Below are positions 46,551-56,028 of a DNA stretch of 64,000 nt, piece after piece. The stretch is from Actinophytocola xinjiangensis. GTDB lineage: Bacteria > Actinomycetota > Actinomycetes > Mycobacteriales > Pseudonocardiaceae. The notes beneath the pieces were generated by a model. It had not been told where the DNA came from. It made no database searches and worked only from the letters and a program-made list of their open reading frames with translations. The stretch lies in assembly GCF_001921215.1 (NCBI RefSeq), contig NZ_MSIF01000001.1, positions 124,001 through 188,000 on the forward strand, written 5' to 3'. Made by a program: the position numbers and the translations under genes. Each line of letters begins with the position of its first letter. Position 1 is the stretch's first letter.

Positions 46551-48104
46551 GTGGGTGATCTCGCCGAGCAGCGCGCGTCCAGGCGGTACGGGACCAGCGC
46601 GGGTGACCTGGCCGCCAGCCCGTTCCGCGCCGACCGGGACCGGGTCGTCGCCTCCCCGTTCTTCGCCAGGCTCGGGGGTGTCACCCAGGTCGTCAGCGTC
46701 AGCGGGTCGGGCCTGCTGCACAACCGGCTGACCCACAGCCTCAAGGTCGCCCAGGTCGCCAGGGCCATCGCCGAGCGGCTGATCGCCGACCCCCGGCTTG
46801 CTCCGGAGCTGGACAAGCTCGGCGGGTGCGACCCGGACGTCGTCGAGGCAGCGGGTCTGGCCCACGACCTCGGGCACCCGCCGTTCGGGCATCTCGGTGA
46901 GCAGGTCCTCGACCGGCTCGCCCGCCACCGCTTCGGCCTGCCCGACGGGTTCGAGGGCAACGCGCAGAGCCTGCGCATCGTCACCACCACCGACACCGGC
47001 GGGCCCAGCGGCAAGGGCCTGGACCTCACCGCCGCCGTGCGGGCCGCGATGCTCAAGTACCCGTGGACCCGCCTGAGCCACCCGCGGCCGCATCCCCGGG
47101 GCATGGACGACCCGCCGCGTGGGGCGTCCGAGCCGTCGGGGGAGAAGGGCACCGGCTCCAGCAAGTTCTCCGTCTACGTGACCGAACTGGACGATCTGGC
47201 CCAGGCCCGCGCGCCGTTCGCCGCCCGCCTCGCACCCTGGCAGCAGACGGTCGAGGCGTCCGTGATGGACATCGCCGACGACATCGCCTACGCCATCCAC
47301 GACCTGGAGGACTTCCACCGCATCGGGGTCCTGCAGCACGCCCCGGTCGCGGCCGAGCTTGGCCGCTGGGTCGGTGCCGCGCTGGAACTGGCCGAACTGG
47401 ACGACCAGCTGTTGGCGCAGCGGGCCCGCCGCCCCGGGTACTCGCTGGAGATCCTGCGCCGGCGGCTGCACCGGCGGGACTCGTGGATCGTCAACGACGA
47501 GGCGTTCGTCGCGGCCGTGCGGCGGGTGCGGGCCGAGCTGGTGGACAACCTGCTCACCACGCCGTTCGACGGTTCGGTGGAGGCCGAGCAGGCCGTCGGC
47601 CGGTTCTCCGCCGGCTGGACCGCGCGGCTGATCGACGGCATGAGCGTCGTGCTGGACCCGCCGAACCGCGCCGGGCACGTGCTGCTCGGGTCGGCGCAGT
47701 GGCACGAGGTGCAGGTGCTCAAGTTCGTGCACCGGCGCTTCGTCCTGCTTCGTCCGGATCTCGCGCTGCACCAACGAGGTCAGGCCCGGTTGCTGACCGC
47801 GTTGGTGCGCGCGCTCGAGCAGTGGCTCGCCGACCGCTACGAGTCCGACCGGCTGCCGCGCCGGCTCCAGGATCTGGTCGGTCTGGCCGAGGAGGAGTAC
47901 AGCGAGCTGGCCGCGACCGATTCGTCCACTTTGGTCGGTGCGGTCGGTGAACCGCCCCAGGGCGAGGCCGGCATCCGTGAACTGGCACGGGGACGGGCTG
48001 TGATCGACTTCGTGGCGTCGCTCACCGACAGTCAGGCCTCCTCCCTGCTGGACGCCCTGTCCGGGCGAACCGCACAACCGTGGTCAGACGCTTTCGTGCT
48101 GTAG
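46551..48104 (+). CDS. dgt: Deoxyguanosinetriphosphate triphosphohydrolase-like protein
   Basis: HD-domain enzyme cleaving dGTP (or other dNTPs) to nucleoside and triphosphate. The 517-residue protein has the metal-binding His in NRLTHSLKVAQVARAI, the HD pair in AAGLAHDLGHPPFGHLGE, FEGNAQSLRIVT, and MDIADDIAYAIHDLEDF with the last Asp. The C-terminal half is helical. GTG 46551 is preferred to GTG 46542 because the latter lies within the -10 element TAGAGT; a leaderless start fits. The gene is often found near dnaG in other actinobacteria; here it stands alone. Confidence 0.93.
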   Translation: MGDLAEQRASRRYGTSAGDLAASPFRADRDRVVASPFFARLGGVTQVVSVSGSGLLHNRLTHSLKVAQVARAIAERLIADPRLAPELDKLGGCDPDVVEAAGLAHDLGHPPFGHLGEQVLDRLARHRFGLPDGFEGNAQSLRIVTTTDTGGPSGKGLDLTAAVRAAMLKYPWTRLSHPRPHPRGMDDPPRGASEPSGEKGTGSSKFSVYVTELDDLAQARAPFAARLAPWQQTVEASVMDIADDIAYAIHDLEDFHRIGVLQHAPVAAELGRWVGAALELAELDDQLLAQRARRPGYSLEILRRRLHRRDSWIVNDEAFVAAVRRVRAELVDNLLTTPFDGSVEAEQAVGRFSAGWTARLIDGMSVVLDPPNRAGHVLLGSAQWHEVQVLKFVHRRFVLLRPDLALHQRGQARLLTALVRALEQWLADRYESDRLPRRLQDLVGLAEEEYSELAATDSSTLVGAVGEPPQGEAGIRELARGRAVIDFVASLTDSQASSLLDALSGRTAQPWSDAFVL

Positions 48105-48263
48105 TTCGCTAACAGCAGGCAATTGGTAACACACGAAGCGTGTGGTTGCGCCGAATGGCCGCTGTGGTGGGGAACCTTCCAAACATACGTTGGTCGCGGC
48201 CGGGGGCAACCGGTGTCGGTCCGTCGTGTGTCGGGGGCACGGCCCAGGATTCGCGGAGGATCC

Positions 48264-51092
48264 GTGCGCAAACCCTCACGAAGACCACGTACCTTGCTGA
48301 CCACGGCGGCGTGTCTGCTCGCCGTGGTCGGAATGGCGAGCCCGGCGGCAGCCGCGCCGCCGCGGGACACCGCCGCCGAGAAGGCCGAGGCGAACGCGGC
48401 CCGGCAGATCGGTGCCCTGCAGACACTGAAGAAGAACGCCACCAAGACCGAGGCCAAACTGGACAGCGCGTTGCTGGTGGCGCTCAAGGCGCGCACCAAC
48501 CGCGCGACCACCTCGGCGCTGCCGCGACTCCAGAACGGGATCACGGTCGCCGGCGACAAGACCTCGGTGGACATTCGCGCCACCGTCTCCCCGGCACTGC
48601 TCAAGGCCCTGACCGGTCTCGGCGCCGACGTGAAGGCGGTGTCCAACCGGTACGGCAGCATCCGCGCCGACGTGCCGCTCGCCGCACTGGGCACGCTCGC
48701 CGCCCGGGCTGACGTCAAGCGGGTCGAGGAGGCCGGCGGCGCCATGACCGCCCGCCAACTCGACCCCGGTGCCGCGCCGGCCGCGCCGGCCAAGGCCGAG
48801 TCCAAGGACGAGAAGGCCGCCAGGATCGCCGCGAACACCCGCGCCGCCCTGGCCGACCGCGCCGGCCCGGTGAACAGCGCCGGCGACCGCGCGCACAACG
48901 CCGACACCGCCCGCGAGGAGATCGGCGTCACCGGTGTCGGCGTCAAGCTGTGCGCCCTGTCCGACGGCGTCGACTCGCTGGCCACCTCCCAGGCCGCCGG
49001 CGAACTGCCGGCCGTGGACGTGCTGGCGGCGCAGGCCGGCTCCGGCGACGAGGGCACCGCGATGCTGGAGATCCTGCACGACATCGCGCCCAACGCCGAA
49101 CTCGGCTTCGCCACGGCGTTCACCAGCGACGCGAGCTTCGCCGACAACATCCGCGCGCTGCGCTTCCAGGGCGAGTGCGACGTGATCGTCGACGACGTCA
49201 TCTACTTCAAGGAGGCGCCGTTCCAGGACTGGATCATCGCCCAGGCCGTGAACGACGTGATCGCCGACGGCGCGCTGTACTTCTCCTCGGCCGGCAACGA
49301 GGGCAACACCGTCGACGGCACCGCCGCGCACTGGGAGGGTGACTACGTCAACTCCGGCCAGCTGATCGGCAAGTACGCCGGCTACGCCCACGACTTCGAC
49401 CCGTCGGCGAACACCCAGGTACTGCAACCGATCTCCGCCGCGTCCTCGGCCGGCGTGCCGGTGCTGCTGAACTGGTCCGACCCGCTCGGCGCCTCCAGCA
49501 ACGACTACGACCTGTACCTGCTGGACGCGGCCGGCAACGTGGTGGACGCGAGCCAGAACTACCAGCTCGGCGCGGAGGACCCGTACGAGCGGGTGGACAC
49601 GCCGTTCTTCGGCGGTTCGGGCCTGCGGCTGGCGATCGTGAAGTTCACCGGCGCCGACCGCTACCTGTCGCTCTCGGCGCTGCGCGGCCGGTTCGCCGAC
49701 TCCGCCGACGGCCTCAAGGCGTTCAACACCCCCGGCGTGACCTTCGGCCACTCGGCGGCCAGGGGCGCGTTCAGCGTCGCCGCCGCCCCGGCCGACGCGG
49801 CGTTCCCCCGCAGCCTGGAGCCGGGTGACCCGCCGAACCCGCGCGGCCCGTTCCCGGGAGCCTACGACGAGAACACCGCGCTGGAGAGGTTCAGCTCCGA
49901 CGGCCCGCGCCGGGTCTTCTACGAGGCCGACGGCACCCCGATCACGCCGGGGAACGTCAGCTCCACCGGCGGCGAGCTGCGGCAGAAGCCCGACATCACC
50001 GCGGCCGACGGTGTGGCGACCAGCGTCGACGGGTTCGAGCTGTTCTACGGCACCTCGGCGGCGGCCCCGCACGCGGCGGCGATCGCCGGCCTGGTCCTGT
50101 CCGGCAACCCCGGCATCGACCCGGCCGAGGTCCGCGAGGCGCTGACCAGCACGGCGATCGACATCGTCGCGCCGGGCGTCGACGGCCGCAGCGGCCACGG
50201 CGTGATCCTGGCCGACCGGGTGCTGGCCTACACCGGCGCCAGCCCGCAGCCCTACGCGCACGCCGGCAAGGTGTCGGTGAACCCGGCCGACGGCGGCGCG
50301 TACCTGCATCCCGGCGACACCGCGACGGTGGACCTGCCGGTGGTCAACACCGGTGACGCGACCGCGCTGTCGACCAGCGTGGTGCTGACCTCGCCGACGC
50401 CCGGGGTGACGATCACGCCCAGGTCGCGTTCCTACGGCGCGATCGAGAAGGGCCAGGAGGTGTCGCGGTCGTTCAGCGTGACGTTGCCGGCCTCGCACCA
50501 GCCGGGGGTGCCGCTGGTGCTCACCACCCGGGTGACCTACGCCGGTGCGCTGTCGCCGACGACCACGTCGATCTCGGCGGAGGTCGGTGAACCGTCGAAC
50601 GTGACGGTCGATTTCGGCTACGCCGGTGCGCCGGTGGCGATCCCGGACGCCAGCACGGTCGGGGTGAGCGTGCCGATCGAGGTCAGCGGGGTGGGCCGCG
50701 CGTCGCGGCTGTCGCTGTCGATCGACGGCGAGACCTGCTCGACCGCGACCGGCGCGACGACCGTCGGTCTGGACCACACCTACGTGTCGGACCTGGTCGG
50801 TCTGCTGACCTCGCCGTCGGGCAGGACCGCCCAGGTGTTCGCCGGCGCCGGCGGCAGTGGCAACAACATCTGCCAGGCGGTGTTCGACGACGGGGCCGAG
50901 ACCCGGTTCTCGTCGCTGAGCTCGGCGATGGCGCCCTACACCGGCACGTGGGGTCCCGACGACGCCCTCGGCGGCCTGCGCGCCGACGGGGTCGACGGCA
51001 CGTGGACGTTCAGCGCGTTCGACCTGTATGCCGCCGACACCGGTTCGATCCGTGCGGTGTCGCTGCACCTCAACGGGTACGTCACGCCGTGA
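48264..51092 (+). CDS. Secreted subtilase-like (S8) protein with P domain and unusual active site
   Basis: A 942-residue exported protein. Signal peptide about 1-33 (RPRTLLTTAACLLAVVGMASPAAAAP), an N-terminal propeptide-like region (about 34-220), then an S8-like domain: Asp in VGVKLCALSDGVDSL, oxyanion Asn in LYFSSAGNEGN, Ser in FYGTSAAAPHAAAIAGL. The usual HGT motif is replaced by GDEGTAMLEILHDIAPNAEL, with Glu at the place of His. A CARDB-like beta domain (about 690-820) and a C-terminal proprotein convertase P domain (LDHTYVSDLVGLLTSPSG to the end) follow. GTG 48264 follows GGAGG. A terminator lies behind the gene. Confidence 0.85.
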   Translation: MRKPSRRPRTLLTTAACLLAVVGMASPAAAAPPRDTAAEKAEANAARQIGALQTLKKNATKTEAKLDSALLVALKARTNRATTSALPRLQNGITVAGDKTSVDIRATVSPALLKALTGLGADVKAVSNRYGSIRADVPLAALGTLAARADVKRVEEAGGAMTARQLDPGAAPAAPAKAESKDEKAARIAANTRAALADRAGPVNSAGDRAHNADTAREEIGVTGVGVKLCALSDGVDSLATSQAAGELPAVDVLAAQAGSGDEGTAMLEILHDIAPNAELGFATAFTSDASFADNIRALRFQGECDVIVDDVIYFKEAPFQDWIIAQAVNDVIADGALYFSSAGNEGNTVDGTAAHWEGDYVNSGQLIGKYAGYAHDFDPSANTQVLQPISAASSAGVPVLLNWSDPLGASSNDYDLYLLDAAGNVVDASQNYQLGAEDPYERVDTPFFGGSGLRLAIVKFTGADRYLSLSALRGRFADSADGLKAFNTPGVTFGHSAARGAFSVAAAPADAAFPRSLEPGDPPNPRGPFPGAYDENTALERFSSDGPRRVFYEADGTPITPGNVSSTGGELRQKPDITAADGVATSVDGFELFYGTSAAAPHAAAIAGLVLSGNPGIDPAEVREALTSTAIDIVAPGVDGRSGHGVILADRVLAYTGASPQPYAHAGKVSVNPADGGAYLHPGDTATVDLPVVNTGDATALSTSVVLTSPTPGVTITPRSRSYGAIEKGQEVSRSFSVTLPASHQPGVPLVLTTRVTYAGALSPTTTSISAEVGEPSNVTVDFGYAGAPVAIPDASTVGVSVPIEVSGVGRASRLSLSIDGETCSTATGATTVGLDHTYVSDLVGLLTSPSGRTAQVFAGAGGSGNNICQAVFDDGAETRFSSLSSAMAPYTGTWGPDDALGGLRADGVDGTWTFSAFDLYAADTGSIRAVSLHLNGYVTP

Positions 51093-51136
51093 CGGCCTGA
51101 CGGCCCGCTGACGGGTCGCTGACGGGTCGCTGACCA

Positions 51137-51172
51137 GGGCCGCCGCCGGTTCACCATGGCCGGCGGCGGCCC
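51137..51172 (+). terminator. Terminator after the subtilase gene
   Basis: A perfect 13-bp stem, GGGCCGCCGCCGG (51137-51149) with CCGGCGGCGGCCC (51160-51172), closes a 10-base loop and is followed by CGTTCGTT. Just before it an 11-base unit, GCTGACGGGTC, is repeated 2.5 times (51107-51134). Confidence 0.75.
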
Positions 51173-51251
51173 CGTTCGTTGAGCTGTCTACATTGGACGT
51201 CGTGGCATTGTTGGGTTTCGTGGCCGCCGGCCTGCCGGCACGGGAGGGTTG

Positions 51252-51686
51252 ATGGCCCACGTGCACGCGTCGGTTCTGGTGCCGGCGTCCCCCGCGCGAA
51301 CGTGGGAGACGGCGGCGGACCTGTCCCGCTTCGGCGAATGGCTGACCCTGCACGACGGCTGGCGAAGCGACCTGCCCGACGAGTTGGGCGAGGGCACCAC
51401 GGTGACGTCGGTGGTGTCGGTGATGGGCCTGCGCAACCGCGTGGACTGGCGCATCGAGCGCTACGCCCCGCCCAAGGGCCTGCGCATCACCGGAACCGGT
51501 GTCGGCGGCGTCCGGATCTCGCTGAACCTGGCCGTGCGCCCCGACGGCACCGACCGGGCGACGGTCACCGTGGACGCCGAGGTGACCGGCGGCCCGGTCC
51601 TGGGCCCGATCGGTCTGGCCATCGGCCGCGCGCTGCGCGTCGACCTCCGCCGCTCGGTCGCCGCCCTCGCCGACCTTCTCAGCTGA
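51252..51686 (+). CDS. Rv0910-like SRPBCC protein (toxin family)
   Basis: A 144-residue START-like fold protein. The sequence AADLSRFGEWLTLHDGWRSDLPDELGEGTTVTSVVSVMGLRNRVDW and TGTGVGGVRISLNL, LGPIGLAIGRALRVDLRRSV correspond closely to M. tuberculosis Rv0910, annotated as a toxin of a type II pair with Rv0909. No Rv0909-like antitoxin is encoded next to it: upstream is the subtilase terminator and downstream the convergent SDR gene. It may be a housekeeping lipid-binding protein rather than a toxin. ATG 51252 is preceded by GGGAGG. Confidence 0.85.
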   Translation: MAHVHASVLVPASPARTWETAADLSRFGEWLTLHDGWRSDLPDELGEGTTVTSVVSVMGLRNRVDWRIERYAPPKGLRITGTGVGGVRISLNLAVRPDGTDRATVTVDAEVTGGPVLGPIGLAIGRALRVDLRRSVAALADLLS

Positions 51687-51708
51687 GCCGGCCCGCCGGG
51701 GTCGAGGG

Positions 51709-52473
51709 TCAGGACAGGCCGCCGGTGGCGAGCATGCCGCCGTCGACGCGGACGGTTTCGCCGGTGATCCAGGAGGCCTGGTCCGAGGCGAGGAAGGCGA
51801 CCAGCGCGGCGACGTCGGTGGGGGCGCCCAGGCGCTTCATCGGGTAGCCGGCGGCGGCGCGTTCCTCGTCGGCGTAGAGGGCCTCGGCGAACTTGGTCTT
51901 CACGACCGCCGGGGCGACGGCGTTGACCCGGACGCCGGGGCCCAGCTGCCAGGCCAGTTCCTCGGTCAGCCGGATCAGCGCGGCCTTGCTGGCGCCGTAG
52001 GCGGCGATCAGCCCGGAGGAGCGCAGGCCGGCCACCGACGCGATGTTCACGATCGACCCGCCGTGCTCGGCCATCCACGCCCGCAGCGCGAGCTGCACGT
52101 AGCCGAGCGCGGCGACCACGTTCACGTCGAAGATCTTGCGCACGGCGTTGAGGTCGGCGTCGGCCAGCGGACCGTAGGTCGGGTTGATGCCGGTGTTGTT
52201 GATCAGCACGTCCAGCGAGCCGAACTCCTCGACGGTCTGCCGCACGACCCGCTCGCGGTCCTCGTCGACGCCGGTGTTGGCCGGGATGGCCAGCACGCGC
52301 GCGCCGGGCACCAGGCCGCGCAGTTCCTCGCCGGCCGCCGCGATCTGGTCGGGCTTGCGGGAGGAGATCGTGACGGCCGCGCCGCCTCGGGCCAGCTCGG
52401 TCGCGATCGCGTGGCCAATGCCCCGGCTCGCGCCCGTGACCAGCGCGACCTTGCCCGTGAAGTCAGCAGTCAT
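51709..52473 (-). CDS. Short-chain dehydrogenase/reductase (FabG-like)
   Basis: A 254-residue NAD(P)-dependent oxidoreductase with the classical SDR motifs: VALVTGASRGIGHAIATEL (cofactor binding), LINNTGINPTYGPL, SIVNIASVAGLRSSGLIAAYGASKAAL with the catalytic Ser-Tyr-Lys (Ser in NIASVAG, YGASK), and ITGETVRVDGGM at the end. Substrate unknown; a 3-oxoacyl or similar ketone is likely. The gene has a leaderless promoter with a palindrome between its -35 and -10 regions, typical of TetR control, but no regulator is adjacent. Confidence 0.93.
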   Translation of the reverse strand: MTADFTGKVALVTGASRGIGHAIATELARGGAAVTISSRKPDQIAAAGEELRGLVPGARVLAIPANTGVDEDRERVVRQTVEEFGSLDVLINNTGINPTYGPLADADLNAVRKIFDVNVVAALGYVQLALRAWMAEHGGSIVNIASVAGLRSSGLIAAYGASKAALIRLTEELAWQLGPGVRVNAVAPAVVKTKFAEALYADEERAAAGYPMKRLGAPTDVAALVAFLASDQASWITGETVRVDGGMLATGGLS

Positions 52474-52479
52474 GGGCAG

Positions 52480-52502
52480 ACTCTAGCTAAGCGGGTGCTT
52501 AG
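52480..52502 (-). promoter_or_regulatory. Leaderless promoter and putative TetR-type operator of the SDR gene
   Basis: Read on the minus strand, TAGAGT (52485-52480) lies six bases before the ATG of the SDR gene. Directly upstream is the palindrome CTAAGC-GGGT-GCTTAG (52487-52502, plus-strand reading), of the AAGCnnnnGCTT kind seen in front of actinobacterial fatty-acid catabolism genes under TetR regulators. Confidence 0.5.
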
Positions 52503-52539
52503 TGCACGAGTGGCCGGCAAACCGGTTGCCGAGCACCCG

Positions 52540-52608
52540 TACACTCGGGGACGTGGTGGTTCGGACTGCCTAGGCGGCAGGCGAGCCCGCCGGCCACGGC
52601 CGGTGGGC
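52540..52608 (+). promoter_or_regulatory. Putative ribosome-mediated attenuator upstream of the ABC-F gene
   Basis: A -10-like TACACT (52540-52545) is followed after seven bases by a GTG that opens a six-codon frame (52553-52573). Twelve bases behind its stop begins a 9-bp hairpin with one G-U pair: arm GCCCGCCGG (52585-52593), loop CCACGG hexamer region, arm CCGGTGGGC (52600-52608). ABC-F antibiotic-resistance genes are often controlled by such leader-peptide/hairpin attenuators that respond to stalled ribosomes. Confidence 0.55.
52553..52573 (+). CDS. Leader peptide (six-codon uORF) of the ABC-F gene
   Basis: GTG GTG GTT CGG ACT GCC TAG encodes Met-Val-Val-Arg-Thr-Ala. It starts seven bases behind a TANNNT -10 element, so it would be the first translated codon of a leaderless transcript. 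It ends 11 bases before the attenuator-like hairpin. Too short for normal gene finding; supported only by position and context. Confidence 0.4.
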   Translation: MVVRTA

Positions 52609-52651
52609 GGCCAAGCCCTGCCCACGACCACTATCCCGGAGTCTCCGAAAC

Positions 52652-54280
<1,629 letters not shown>

Positions 54281-54411
54281 CGCGCCACGGACAGGTTCGC
54301 GAGTTCGTAGCTATTTTCGATCTCACCTGGCATTCCACGCCTCAGTGTTCGATCATTGCGAAGGCAGGTGTATCAGAAACCTCCGTCACCACGCTACGGA
54401 AGGCGGACGAC

Positions 54412-54621
54412 GTGGCTGATCTGAAGAAGGGCGCGCGGATCACCGGTACTACGCGCGACAAGCTGGCCGCTGACCTCAAGAAGAAATACGAGAAGGGCGC
54501 CAGCATTCGTGCGCTGGCCGAGTCGACGGGCCGGTCCTACGGATTCGTGCACAGGGTTCTCTCGGAATCCGGTGTGACGCTCCGCGGCCGTGGCGGCGCG
54601 ACGCGCACGAAGAAGAAGTAA
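54412..54621 (+). CDS. Small actinobacterial helix-turn-helix protein
   Basis: A 69-residue very basic protein: DLKKGARITGTTRDKLAADLKKKYEKGASIRALAESTGRSYGFVHRVLSESGVTLRGRGGATR carries a Lys-rich N-terminus, a helix-turn-helix (SIRALAESTGRSYGFVHRVL, about 31-50) and an Arg/Lys tail (RGRGGATRTKKK). Proteins of this exact build are widespread in actinobacteria and are probably DNA-binding or nucleoid-associated. The GTG start is preceded by GGAAGG. It is not the antitoxin of the nearby Rv0910-like protein as far as can be seen. Confidence 0.85.
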   Translation: MADLKKGARITGTTRDKLAADLKKKYEKGASIRALAESTGRSYGFVHRVLSESGVTLRGRGGATRTKKK

Positions 54622-54625
54622 CTCG

Positions 54626-55924
54626 TCAGGGTTGGCTGCCGCGGGAGTCGGGGTTCGTGACCAGACCGGTCGGGCCCGCGGTAGTCCAGGTTGGTCGAGC
54701 CGAACCGTCGAGGGAAGAGAACCCGATCATCGCACCGAACAACGCGAGTGGGTAGACCAGATAGCCCCACCGCGTTGCCGGAGCGAGGACGATCGCCACG
54801 CCCAGACCGGTGGCGATCCGCGCCATCGCGTCGGCAGGATCCCTGGGGGGACGCAACACCAGCCAGGCGGCGACACCGCAGGCCGCCGCGGCGAGCAGGA
54901 CCAGCGCCGCGGTGTGCCCGGCCGTGCCCAGGGACGCGAGCAACTGTCCCGGAAGTGGGCTGGCGGCCGGTGAACTCGCCGCACCCAACCCTGCGGGGTA
55001 GAGGATCACGTGCTCCACGAACGACACCGGATCGACCAGGAGCACGGGCACGGTGATGACCGCGCCCGCCGCGACCAGCGCGCCGAGGAAGACCAGCACG
55101 GCGCGCCGCCCGTGGCGGGCCGCGATCGCGACCAGCAGCACGGCGATCGCCGGCAGCGCGGTCAGCTTCATCGTGAGCACCACGGCGCCGACGAGCCCGG
55201 CCCAGGCCGGCGGGGCGCGATAGGCGAGCACCGTGGCGAGCACGATCAACGCGATCACCGGGACGTCGTCGCCGGCCACGACGAGCGTCAGCAGGGTGAG
55301 TGGGCTGACCGCTGCCAACTGCGCGGCCCGCACCGGCACCGGCGGCCAGCCCAGCAGGTACAGCGCCAGCGCGACGATCAGCACCGTGCCGAGCGCGAAC
55401 CAGATCCTGGCGTCGGTCAGCGCGCCGTCGCCGAGCAGCGCGCGCGGCAGGCCGAACACGGTCATCGACGGGCCGTAGGGCGTGTAGTCGTCCGGATGCG
55501 CCGCGCGGTCGAGCAGCGTCAGGTCCGGGTAGGGCGTGCCGTTCTCCAACAGCAGCCGCGCCGAACGCTCCACCACCCACACCTCGGGCTGCGACGGGAA
55601 CGCCCACGGCCAGTTCCCCCACACGAAGCTCGGCGAGCGGCGGAACACCAACACCAGCAGCGGCACGACGCCGGCGAGCAGCCCGGCCAGCGCGACCGGG
55701 GTCCACCGGGAGGTGATCACGCTCGATCTGCGCCCGAGGCCGGTACTGGAGAATAGGGCGACGCAAGTGATCATGGTAGCCAGCCCGTAACCGACCGTCG
55801 CGAAGTTGCCCCAGACCCGGTACCCGTAGAACTCCGAGAACAGGGCGTTGCCCGCCGCGAAGACCAGGCTCACCCCGTAGACGAGCAGGTCGAGACGACG
55901 TGCCCGCTGCCCCGTCCGCTCCAC
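54626..55924 (-). CDS. GT87/DUF2029-like polytopic membrane glycosyltransferase
   Basis: A 432-residue integral membrane protein with about 10-11 hydrophobic helices. The GT-C type extracellular loop carries WVVERSARLLLENGTPYPDLTLLDRAAHPDDYTPYGPSMTVFGLPRALLG, as in polyprenyl-phosphate-dependent mannosyl/arabinosyl transferases of GT87. Function therefore probably in assembly of a cell-envelope polysaccharide. It converges closely with the small HTH gene (4-base gap) and diverges from the ABC exporter. GTG 55924 gives an N-terminal charged stretch before the first helix. Confidence 0.75.
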   Translation of the reverse strand: MERTGQRARRLDLLVYGVSLVFAAGNALFSEFYGYRVWGNFATVGYGLATMITCVALFSSTGLGRRSSVITSRWTPVALAGLLAGVVPLLVLVFRRSPSFVWGNWPWAFPSQPEVWVVERSARLLLENGTPYPDLTLLDRAAHPDDYTPYGPSMTVFGLPRALLGDGALTDARIWFALGTVLIVALALYLLGWPPVPVRAAQLAAVSPLTLLTLVVAGDDVPVIALIVLATVLAYRAPPAWAGLVGAVVLTMKLTALPAIAVLLVAIAARHGRRAVLVFLGALVAAGAVITVPVLLVDPVSFVEHVILYPAGLGAASSPAASPLPGQLLASLGTAGHTAALVLLAAAACGVAAWLVLRPPRDPADAMARIATGLGVAIVLAPATRWGYLVYPLALFGAMIGFSSLDGSARPTWTTAGPTGLVTNPDSRGSQP

Positions 55925-56028
55925 GCGGGCAGGTTACCGATGGGCACCCGGCTGTTCGCTCTCCGGGTAAGCGGGAAGCCCGGCCGCCCCCGCGGCGTTG
56001 GTCGGGGGCGGGGGAGAAAGAGGTGGAT

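Noticed and set aside
48276-51353. 1025-codon open frame antisense to the subtilase gene
   Set aside because: Low-complexity Arg/Gly/Val-rich translation with no motifs; the plus strand encodes a complete secreted protein with signal peptide and ribosome site.
54412-54621. Small HTH protein as antitoxin of the Rv0910-like protein
   Set aside because: The two genes are separated by the SDR and ABC-F genes, and the HTH protein is of a different, widely conserved DNA-binding type unlike Rv0909.
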